This document shows, in pieces, positions 9,184-16,112 of a stretch of DNA of 64,000 nt. The notes below the pieces were generated by a model. That model did no database searches, was not told the origin of the DNA, and saw only the letters and a program-made list of their open reading frames with translations. Every line of letters begins with the position of its first letter. Position 1 is the first letter of the stretch. Made by a program: the position numbers and the translations under genes. The stretch lies in the NCBI GenBank assembly GCA_024235035.1, contig JACKNE010000013.1, positions 1 to 64,000 on the forward strand. The letters are read 5' to 3'. The stretch comes from Gammaproteobacteria bacterium. Its GTDB lineage: Bacteria; Pseudomonadota; Gammaproteobacteria; Competibacterales; Competibacteraceae.

Positions 9184-10317
9184 ATGACCAAGCAAATCGG
9201 CGTATTAACGGCAGGCGGCGACAGCCCAGGTTTAAATGCCGCTATTCGTGGCGTAGGCAAGACCGCGGACGGTTGTTATGGCATGCGGGTAATCGGCTTT
9301 CGTGACGGATTCAGAGGCCTAGCCGAGAATCGTACTCAACCGCTTGGCAGCGATGTCTTATCTGGCATCTTGACCCTTGGCGGCACGATTCTGGGCACCA
9401 GTCGTGACAAACCCCATAAGATGATCATCGGTGGCAAGACCCACGATATGACCGACGCAATCATCGAGAACTATCAGGCCCATCATCTCGATGTGCTAGT
9501 CTGCCTCGGTGGTGGGGGGACGCAAAAGAATGCATTACACCTGAAGCAGCAAGGCCTCAATATCATTACCTTACCGAAAACGATTGATAATGATGTGGCC
9601 CATACGGACGTAACCTTTGGCTTTGATACCGCGCTCGGGATTGCTACGGAATCCATCGACCGGTTGCATAGCACGGCACACAGTCATCACCGCATCATTG
9701 TGGTCGAGATCATGGGGCATCGCGCCGGTTGGCTGGCGTTAGGCGCGGGCATTGCCGGTGGTGCGGATGTGATTTTGTTGCCGGAACTGCCTTATGACGT
9801 GAATATCGTGGCAGAAGCCATTTGCAACCGAGTGCGTCGAGGAAAGAAGTTCAGCATCGTGGCGGTGGCTGAAGGGGCTCTGCCGAAAGAGCTAGCTGCT
9901 CAACGAGCGGCTGCACAGCGATTGCAGGAGCATGCCACCACTAAAAAAACGAAGAAGCAGGCCCAGAGTGAATGGGATCAGCTGGAACAACAGCACCGTA
10001 ATCATGCCTTGCAACTCGCCATTCATCTGGAAAAACTGACTGGACTGGAAGCGCGAGTCACCATCCTGGGTTATTTACAGCGTGGCGGTACTCCCTCGGC
10101 GGCTGATCGCTTGTTGGCCACGCGGCTTGGTAGCGCCTGTGCGCGCCTTATCCATCAGGGTGTTTACGGCGTGATGGTGGCGGCGCACGGCGACCAAGCT
10201 GAACCGGTGCTACTGGAGGAAGTGGCTGGCCACCGCCGACGGGTTCCGCTGGATCATCCCTGGATTGAAACCGCCCGCCAGGTGGGTACCAGCCTGGGAG
10301 ATGAGCGGATTGGATAA
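9184..10317 (+). CDS. 6-phosphofructokinase with PPi-type/mixed active-site motifs
   Basis: A 377 aa phosphofructokinase converting fructose 6-phosphate to fructose 1,6-bisphosphate in glycolysis. The N-terminal loop is LTAGGDSPGLNAAIRG; substrate-binding patterns are PKTIDNDV, MGHRAGWLA and, near the C-terminus, LGYLQRGGTPSAADR. The phosphate-donor motif reads LGGGGTQKNA where typical ATP enzymes have GGDGS and PPi enzymes GGDDS, and the lysine in PKTIDND is the form usual for PPi-dependent and group III enzymes. A charged insert near residues 240-265 (TTKKTKKQAQ) is unusual. Donor specificity is therefore uncertain. It stands alone on its strand. Confidence 0.88.
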   Translation: MTKQIGVLTAGGDSPGLNAAIRGVGKTADGCYGMRVIGFRDGFRGLAENRTQPLGSDVLSGILTLGGTILGTSRDKPHKMIIGGKTHDMTDAIIENYQAHHLDVLVCLGGGGTQKNALHLKQQGLNIITLPKTIDNDVAHTDVTFGFDTALGIATESIDRLHSTAHSHHRIIVVEIMGHRAGWLALGAGIAGGADVILLPELPYDVNIVAEAICNRVRRGKKFSIVAVAEGALPKELAAQRAAAQRLQEHATTKKTKKQAQSEWDQLEQQHRNHALQLAIHLEKLTGLEARVTILGYLQRGGTPSAADRLLATRLGSACARLIHQGVYGVMVAAHGDQAEPVLLEEVAGHRRRVPLDHPWIETARQVGTSLGDERIG

Positions 10318-10619
10318 CGAGTGAAGGCGCCACAGGCAGATTTTCTCAAGCCCAAAACCGGGTTCTAAGGATAGATAGCCTGACTGGTGTCGATAAAGCT
10401 TATCCGCCCGCTATTCTCAACTGACACGAAGCAATCAACGATTGTTTCGATATCGACCGATGATGGTGACTTTCTGCCCGTTGTGCGGTATCGGCATGGC
10501 TCGAGATCGCAGCGTCATCGCCTTCTGGTTCGCTTGGTATGCTTTTCATCCTGAAACCGAAATCTTTACAGTCAATCATTTCGCACTACGCACTATTAGG
10601 ATAAGAGATCCAACAACCT
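10318..10619. other. Intergenic region upstream of the symporter
   Basis: About 300 bases between the phosphofructokinase and the symporter. One frame is open from 10442 but its translation has no family-like pattern and it runs into the symporter in another frame, so I do not call it. No strong hairpin is visible. The symporter promoter probably lies here. Confidence 0.4.
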
Positions 10620-12026
10620 ATGGTTTCTACATTCTTTGGCCTGACTTTCTGGGGTTTCTTGATCTTTTACGGCGCCGCGCTGTACGCGGTGACACCGAAC
10701 GCTCGCACGGTCGGCGCTTTCTTTCGCGGCGAAGACAACAGCGGGCGACAAGCGCAACAGTGGGCGCTGACCACCAGCATCTTCATTTCCTGGATCTTCG
10801 CCAAATCCGTGACCAACGCCGCCAATCTAGGGGCTAGTTACGGTATCATCGGCGGATTGGCCTACGCGACCTATTGGCTGTCGATTCCACTGGCCGGCTT
10901 CGTCATCTATCGCCTGCGCCGCCGCACCGGCGCGACCAGTTTGGTCGGCTTTCTGATCGGTAAATACGGTCGTGCCGCAGCGCTGGCGTTCACTGCTGCC
11001 ATCCTGGTCCGGCTCTACAACGAAGTCTGGAGCAATACCGCCGTCGTCGGCGGCTATTACGGTCCCGCCGGCAGTCCAGCATTCATCGGTGCGGCGTTGC
11101 TGTTCACCGCCGCTACCCTGTTCTATAGCATTAAAGGCGGCTTGCGAGGCTCCATCGTCACCGATGTCATCCAGGCGGCGATCTTCGTGGTGTTCCTAGC
11201 GGCGGTCCTGCTGCTGGTATTACCCAAGCATAGCGTGGCGACATTGCTGAACGTCGGTGAATTCAAGCTGGCTGGCGGCGTGGACCTGCTACTAGTCGCT
11301 GGTTTGCAAATTCTCAGCTATCCCTTCCACGATCCGGTACTGACCGATCGAGGATTCATCACCGAAGAAAAAACGATGCTCAAGTCATTTATCCTGGCCG
11401 GCGTCGGCGGTTTCTTCGCCATCCTGACGTTCAGCTTCGTAGGCATTGATGCCCGGTTGATGGGTCTCGACATTGGCGGTAACGCGCCGGCGGCGATGGC
11501 CCAAGCTCTGGGCATCGGCGCGCTGTTCATCATGACTGTGTTGATGATCGCCGCCGCCGGTTCAACTCTGGATTCGACCTTCGCCTCGCTGTCCAAGATT
11601 GTCGCCCAGGAACTGCCTGCGGTCGCCGGACGACAACCGCCGACATCCGCATTGCGCTACGGCACGGTGGCAATGATTGCCATCGCCGTGTTGGGTAATC
11701 TGCCGATGATCGCTGGCGCTGAGATCCTCGCCGCTACCACCTTGAGCGGCACCATGGTCATGGGGCTAGCGCCGATCTTCCTGCTGCAACGCTGGACTGG
11801 CTATGCACCGTGGAGTTTTCACCTGAGTTTCTGGCTGGGCCTGATCCTAGGTGTCCTGTTGGCGTTCGGGTGGATTCCGGCAGCCTGGGCGATCGGCGAA
11901 GGCAAGTACGCGCTGCTGCTGGGAACCAATCTGTACGGTTTGCTGATCTGTACGACAGGCTATCTATTGCCTGAAATGGTGCGCCAGCGGCGCGGGGCGC
12001 TCGTGACTCAGGATGGGTCCGCATGA
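10620..12026 (+). CDS. Sodium:solute symporter family protein
   Basis: A 468 aa inner-membrane transporter of the SSS family with about 12-13 hydrophobic segments. Family-like features are FISWIFAKSVTNAANLGASYG near residues 57-77, TFYSIKGGLRGSIVTDVIQA-like residues near 165-184 (here beginning TLFYSIKGG), and a Na+-site-like helix with AAAGSTLDSTFASLSKI near 305-321. The substrate is not evident. Its stop codon overlaps the start of the phosphoesterase gene (ATGA), so the two form an operon. Confidence 0.85.
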   Translation: MVSTFFGLTFWGFLIFYGAALYAVTPNARTVGAFFRGEDNSGRQAQQWALTTSIFISWIFAKSVTNAANLGASYGIIGGLAYATYWLSIPLAGFVIYRLRRRTGATSLVGFLIGKYGRAAALAFTAAILVRLYNEVWSNTAVVGGYYGPAGSPAFIGAALLFTAATLFYSIKGGLRGSIVTDVIQAAIFVVFLAAVLLLVLPKHSVATLLNVGEFKLAGGVDLLLVAGLQILSYPFHDPVLTDRGFITEEKTMLKSFILAGVGGFFAILTFSFVGIDARLMGLDIGGNAPAAMAQALGIGALFIMTVLMIAAAGSTLDSTFASLSKIVAQELPAVAGRQPPTSALRYGTVAMIAIAVLGNLPMIAGAEILAATTLSGTMVMGLAPIFLLQRWTGYAPWSFHLSFWLGLILGVLLAFGWIPAAWAIGEGKYALLLGTNLYGLLICTTGYLLPEMVRQRRGALVTQDGSA

Positions 12027-12991
12027 GCGATGCGCCCGGTCGAGTTTGCCCGTTAGGTTATCGCTACGGGGCAGCGGCGCTGGCTACAGCGCCCGAGCGG
12101 CGAGCAGAAACTCTGTATGTTATCGGCGGACTCTACGGCAATCTGCTGGCATTAGAAGCGGTGGAGGCATTGGTCGCTGGCGAATCCGGTGCGGTGACGC
12201 TGTGCTTCAACGGCGACTTTCACTGGTTCGATGTCGATGACACCACTTTTACCGAGATCAACCGCCGAGTGCTGTGTCATGCCGCCCTGCTCGGTAATGT
12301 CGAGGCGGAGTTGCCCACTGCCGGGGAGGCAGCTGGCTGTGGCTGCGCTTATCCGGAAACGGTGGATGCAGCGGTCGTGGAACGCTCCAATCGGATTCAC
12401 GCCCGGCTCAAGGCCACCGCCCGGCGTCATCCCGAGGCGCTGACCGGTCTTGGTCGATTGTCGATGTTCGCTCGTTACCGGATAGGGGACATGCGGATTG
12501 GCATCGTGCATGGCGACGCCGAGGCGTTGGCGGGTTGGCGATTCGAAGGGAGTGCGCTGGACGACCCAGCGCATTGGGCATGGCTGGTGTCGACGTTCAC
12601 GGAAGCGGATGTCGAGATCTTTGCCAGCAGCCATACCTGCTTACCAGTCTGCCGGCATCTTGCCGTGGGTGATCGATACGGTTGGGTCATCAATAACGGA
12701 GCAGCGGGAATGCCCAACTTCGCCGGTACACGATTTGGCGTCATCACTCGCATCGGCATCACGCCCAGTCCGCATCGATCGCTGTACGGTGGGATTCTCG
12801 GTGCAGTGCATATCGATGCCCTAACGTTGGAGTTCGATGCAAACCGCTGGGAAAAAGAGTTCTTGGCCAACTGGCCGGCGGGATCGCCCGCGTATATCTC
12901 CTACTTCGCGCGCATTCGGAATGGGCCGGCTTATTCGTTGGATCGCGCCTTGCCGCGCTCTTTGAGGGAAGGGATTTTAGATGAAATATAA
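12023..12991 (+). CDS. Metallophosphoesterase-like protein
   Basis: 322 aa, translationally coupled to the symporter. Calcineurin-like elements are spread along the chain: VIGGLYGNLLAL near residue 33 (in place of DxHGN), FNGDFHWFD with the metal Asp, LLGNVEAEL in the place of GNHD, GIVHGDAE, and SSHTCLPVCRHL near the GHTH position, followed by INNGAAGMPNF. Several metal ligands are changed relative to the standard pattern (Asp to Gly in the first motif, His-Asp to Val-Glu in the third), so activity may be altered or lost. I infer a role tied to the transported solute from the overlap only. Confidence 0.7.
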   Translation: MSDAPGRVCPLGYRYGAAALATAPERRAETLYVIGGLYGNLLALEAVEALVAGESGAVTLCFNGDFHWFDVDDTTFTEINRRVLCHAALLGNVEAELPTAGEAAGCGCAYPETVDAAVVERSNRIHARLKATARRHPEALTGLGRLSMFARYRIGDMRIGIVHGDAEALAGWRFEGSALDDPAHWAWLVSTFTEADVEIFASSHTCLPVCRHLAVGDRYGWVINNGAAGMPNFAGTRFGVITRIGITPSPHRSLYGGILGAVHIDALTLEFDANRWEKEFLANWPAGSPAYISYFARIRNGPAYSLDRALPRSLREGILDEI

Positions 12992-13015
12992 TTTATTGAT
13001 ATAAAATAAAATATT

Positions 13016-13044
13016 CTGTAGGGTGGAGCATTGCCACCCTACAG
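13016..13044 (-). terminator. Perfect 11-bp hairpin between convergent genes
   Basis: CTGTAGGGTGG and CCACCCTACAG enclose a 7-base loop. On the minus strand the hairpin is followed by a T-rich run, which makes it a good rho-independent terminator for the 13097-13444 gene. The stem may also stop the convergent plus-strand gene ending at 12991. Confidence 0.65.
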
Positions 13045-13096
13045 ATAGCGCAATATCTGAGGTGATATCAGTGATCTAGTCCGGTAGTGGAAAAGC

Positions 13097-13444
13097 TCAA
13101 GGAACCAGGCCACAATCGAGCATCTTATTAGCCAATGGCCCGGCGATCTTGTTGATGAACGTGCGGCGTACTTCAGGATGGCGTTTGGTAGCTTGGCGGA
13201 AGCGCTCTTTGAAAGGAGGTTCCTTGTCGTTTTGCTGAGCACGACGTTGTTTCATTTTCTGCATCATACCGCTGAAATCTTCGCAGGATGTCGTGTTGAG
13301 CATACGCAACACCGCATCGGCGGCCATCTCAGCGAGTTGTTCCTGACGTTCCTGCGCGGGTGGTTGTGCCTGAATGCTAGTGGCTAGTAGACCGATAATG
13401 ATCAAACTGGTCAATTGAGGCAATAAGCGCTGATAGTGTTGCAT
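13097..13444 (-). CDS. Small secreted protein of unknown function
   Basis: 115 aa from the ATG at 13444, chosen because it places a signal peptide (LPQLTSLIIIGLLATSIQA, cleavage near residue 25) at the N-terminus. The mature part is helical and charged, with two cysteines: TTSCEDFSGMMQKMKQRRAQ near 48-67 and KMLDCGLVP at the C-terminus, possibly disulfide-linked in the periplasm. I recognise no family. It is a single gene with its own terminator. Confidence 0.6.
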   Translation of the reverse strand: MQHYQRLLPQLTSLIIIGLLATSIQAQPPAQERQEQLAEMAADAVLRMLNTTSCEDFSGMMQKMKQRRAQQNDKEPPFKERFRQATKRHPEVRRTFINKIAGPLANKMLDCGLVP

Positions 13445-13705
13445 TGGGGCAATTCCTGAAATGGGTGAGTGGAGACTGTCCATGCCAGTATAAGGCGTTT
13501 CTATGTCCGCACTGTCCTGGCATCCTGCACTCTTTGAAAAACACATTGAACGTATCTACTTTAACTAAGGTTTAAGATGTTGATCTTGAATCAACCACTC
13601 GTTAGGGTGGGGTCATGCCTATCTTGCTGAGGAATCTGCTGATCAGCTTATCTATCGAAAAGTGGTATTACAGCCCCTCTAATGCGATTGATGAGGAGTC
13701 CCTCC

Positions 13706-13987
13706 ATGAAAACACAACATAAACTGTACCAGCGTCACGCGGTTTCCCGTGCTGGCACAGACAGTCCCGATAACTGGCCTCGCTGGGATCTGTACAACGA
13801 ACCCCAGGATGAAGGGGGACCAAATCCCTACTACGACATCACCTACCTGCCGGTCGTCGTGGAAACTGATCTCACACCGGTGGTGTACAGCGGAGGCGGC
13901 ATCGAGTGGCAGGATGCTACCGGCAATGCTTTGACCACCGATGAGGCCGAGGCGCAAGATTGGCTGATCGTCCAAGGCACTCCTTGA
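13706..13987 (+). CDS. Hypothetical 93-aa protein upstream of the ArsS-like gene
   Basis: The start at 13706 (MKTQHKLYQRHAVSRAG) is preceded by GAGGAG at a good distance; an upstream ATG lacks one. The protein is small, acidic and rich in aromatic residues and proline (DNWPRWDLYNEPQDEGGPNP), with no membrane segment. I do not recognise a family. It lies 84 nt before the radical SAM gene on the same strand and could be co-transcribed. Confidence 0.55.
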   Translation: MKTQHKLYQRHAVSRAGTDSPDNWPRWDLYNEPQDEGGPNPYYDITYLPVVVETDLTPVVYSGGGIEWQDATGNALTTDEAEAQDWLIVQGTP

Positions 13988-14071
13988 ATCTCTTAATCTC
14001 TTAGCTGTAAGAAATATCCCTCTTTCGACGACTAAACCGGCAAGTTCCTTGATGCTGATGAGAGAACTGGT

Positions 14072-15058
14072 ATGCGCGACACCTTTCCCCTCCTGGTGAA
14101 AACCGATTTCCCTCCTCTTTACCGCGACCGCACCGACACCGTGCAAGCCAATCTGGGCTATCGTTGCAACCAATCCTGCACTCATTGCCATGTCGCGGCG
14201 GGTCCCCAGCGCACCGAGGAAATGAACTGGGAGACGATGGATCTGCTGCTTCGCTACCTGACATCGCACCAAGTGGCGACTCTGGACCTGACCGGCGGCG
14301 CTCCTGAATTGAATCCGCACTTTCGCGCCCTGGTCACGCGCGCCCACAGCCAAGGCATTCGCGTCATTGATCGCTGCAACCTGACGATTCTCAACGAACC
14401 CGGTCAGGAAGACTTAGCGACGTTCCTAGCTGACCACACGGTCGAGATTACCGCTTCCCTGCCTTGCTACCTGGAAGAAAACGTCGATCAGCAGCGCGGC
14501 AAAGGCGTCTTCGAATCCAGTCTGGCCGGTTTACGGCAGCTCAATGCCCAGGGCTATGGCCGGCCCGGCAGTGGTTTGGCGCTGAACCTGGTCTACAATC
14601 CACTCGGGCCGGTTCTGCCGCCCGAACAGGCTGGCCTGGAGGCTGCCTATAAACACGAACTGGCGACACGATACGGGATCATTTTTAACCGCGTATTGGT
14701 GTTGGCCAATATGCCGATCCAGCGTTTTGGCAGCCAGCTGGTCTCCAAAGGGCAATTTGCACCCTATCTGGATCTGCTCAAATCCGCTCATCGGGGCGAA
14801 AATCTCGATGTGGTCATGTGTCGAAATCTAATCTCGGTGGACTGGCAGGGATATGTCTACGATTGTGACTTCAATCAGATGTTGCAGCTGCCATTGGGCG
14901 CCAGTAGGGCGGGCCGCATCCATCTTGGTGAACTGTTAAACTGCGATCTTACCGGCGCTCGTATCCGGGTCGCCGATCATTGCTATGGCTGCACCGCTGG
15001 CCAAGGCAGTAGTTGCGGTGGAGCGTTAGCCGCGGCCACGGCCAGGAGAGCGGCATGA
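14072..15058 (+). CDS. arsS: ArsS-like radical SAM protein with Cys-rich C-terminus
   Basis: A 328 aa radical SAM enzyme. The 4Fe-4S cluster motif is CNQSCTHCHVAAGP (CxxxCxxC) near residues 32-45, followed by LDLTGGAPELNPHFR as the SAM-binding GGE-like strand. The C-terminal domain has YDCDFNQML and the Cys-rich end HCYGCTAGQGSSCGGAL. This matches the family named for arsenosugar biosynthesis (ArsS), where some members carry selenocysteine in the Cys-rich tail; here the position reads cysteine. No arsenic-resistance genes are next to it, so the role in arsenosugar formation is by family only. Confidence 0.82.
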   Translation: MRDTFPLLVKTDFPPLYRDRTDTVQANLGYRCNQSCTHCHVAAGPQRTEEMNWETMDLLLRYLTSHQVATLDLTGGAPELNPHFRALVTRAHSQGIRVIDRCNLTILNEPGQEDLATFLADHTVEITASLPCYLEENVDQQRGKGVFESSLAGLRQLNAQGYGRPGSGLALNLVYNPLGPVLPPEQAGLEAAYKHELATRYGIIFNRVLVLANMPIQRFGSQLVSKGQFAPYLDLLKSAHRGENLDVVMCRNLISVDWQGYVYDCDFNQMLQLPLGASRAGRIHLGELLNCDLTGARIRVADHCYGCTAGQGSSCGGALAAATARRAA

Positions 15059-15282
15059 GACGACTGCCTGATCAAATCAAGAACGATGGGTAGGTCGCCA
15101 TGAAAGTACAGACTTTCATCGTCCGGCGTGACGTTTCAAACGACATGATCGTTGGGCTAAGGAACGAAACCCAACATATTGAAACCATAATATTTGTTGG
15201 ACTTGGTCACGCTCAGCACCAACCTATATTTAACATTATGTGGAGTAGTAGGCCATCACCTAGTCGTGCTGAGTGACGACAT
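15059..15282. other. Intergenic region with imperfect inverted repeats
   Basis: No gene is seen. An imperfect inverted repeat (CCAACATATT about 15171-15180 against ATATTTGTTGG about 15190-15200) and a pair of related sequences GTCACGCTCAGCAC and GTGCTGAGTGAC lie here. The region ends at the terminator of the RRM gene. Confidence 0.4.
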
Positions 15283-15310
15283 AAAAAACCCCTCTCCATA
15301 GGGAAAGGGG
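15283..15310 (-). terminator. Rho-independent terminator of the RRM gene
   Basis: On the minus strand CCCCTTTCC and GGAGAGGGG form a 9-bp stem (one G-T pair) with a 4-base loop, followed by TTTTTT. It lies 113 nt downstream of the RRM gene stop. Confidence 0.8.
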
Positions 15311-15422
15311 TAAGAATGATTGATCCATGAGAGCGCAGTAGGATACGCAATACGCTCCTAAGACTCTTTTATCAACAAGCCTCTGGTTTTAAAAATTCTT
15401 GTGCGGTCCCTAGGTATTCCTA

Positions 15423-15722
15423 TCACCATCTTGATCGGCCACCACCGCCGCCGCCGCCGCGTCCTCCCCGTGCTGGCTTTTCAGTCGCCATATTTACTTT
15501 GAGGGGGCGCCCTCCCACGGGCTTGCCATTTTGCTCAAGGGCTTTTTCCGCAGAGTGCTGAGCGGCAAAAGTGATAAAAGCAAATCCTTTGGGTCGTCCA
15601 GTCTCTCTATCCATGATCAGGGCGAGGTCTTCAATATCACCATATGGCGAGAACAGCTCCCGTAACTGTGATTCATCGACAGTATAGGGGAAGTTGCCTA
15701 CATAGATTTTATTTTGCTGCAT
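15423..15722 (-). CDS. Glycine-rich RRM RNA-binding protein
   Basis: 99 aa from the ATG at 15722, which has GGAG just upstream; the longer frame has no family match before this point. It has one RNA recognition motif with RNP2 (IYVGNFPY) and RNP1 (KGFAFITF), both intact, and ends in a short tail of arginine and a run of seven glycines. Such proteins are cold-inducible RNA chaperones in cyanobacteria and some proteobacteria. It stands alone, with a terminator and a long upstream region that could hold a regulated leader. Confidence 0.92.
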   Translation of the reverse strand: MQQNKIYVGNFPYTVDESQLRELFSPYGDIEDLALIMDRETGRPKGFAFITFAAQHSAEKALEQNGKPVGGRPLKVNMATEKPARGGRGGGGGGGRSRW

Positions 15723-16112
15723 TGCATCTCCAACATTCATCAATAGCGAAATGGACAAGATGGGTCGACATGTCACTAGATAAAAACCATCGTGTCATAC
15801 ATAAAAATCTTCTGTATAGCACCTTACCTAATCGTTTTGACCCCGGACAAGCCAACGAAAAGCTAGTCTATGGCTCGCAAAACGTCAAGTTTTTCCGACA
15901 CAGCGTGCTATTGTGGAAATTCCTCTGTGGCATGACTGTTTCAGCATAAAAATCAGGCTATTTATCAAATCTACCTTTACTTCGCCAGTACCTGCATCCC
16001 ACCATCTCTGGTTGCCAGGGCTTGTAAGATTTCAGTACGCGATCCGACTAAACTCGCAAAATCTTTTACACGACTCATCGACCGCTCGGTGCGGGAATCG
16101 GAGCCATGACCT
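15723..16112. other. Divergent intergenic region (390 bp)
   Basis: It lies between the RRM gene (minus) and the TVP38-reductase gene (plus) and should hold both promoters. I see no gene with a ribosome site. A 33-codon minus-strand frame at 15977-16078 is plausible in composition but lacks a Shine-Dalgarno sequence. Confidence 0.4.

Noticed and set aside
10442..10837. 131-codon frame before the symporter
   Set aside because: It overlaps the symporter in another frame and has no ribosome site or family pattern.
15977..16078. 33-codon minus-strand frame with a protein-like sequence
   Set aside because: No ribosome site and too short to support without homologues.
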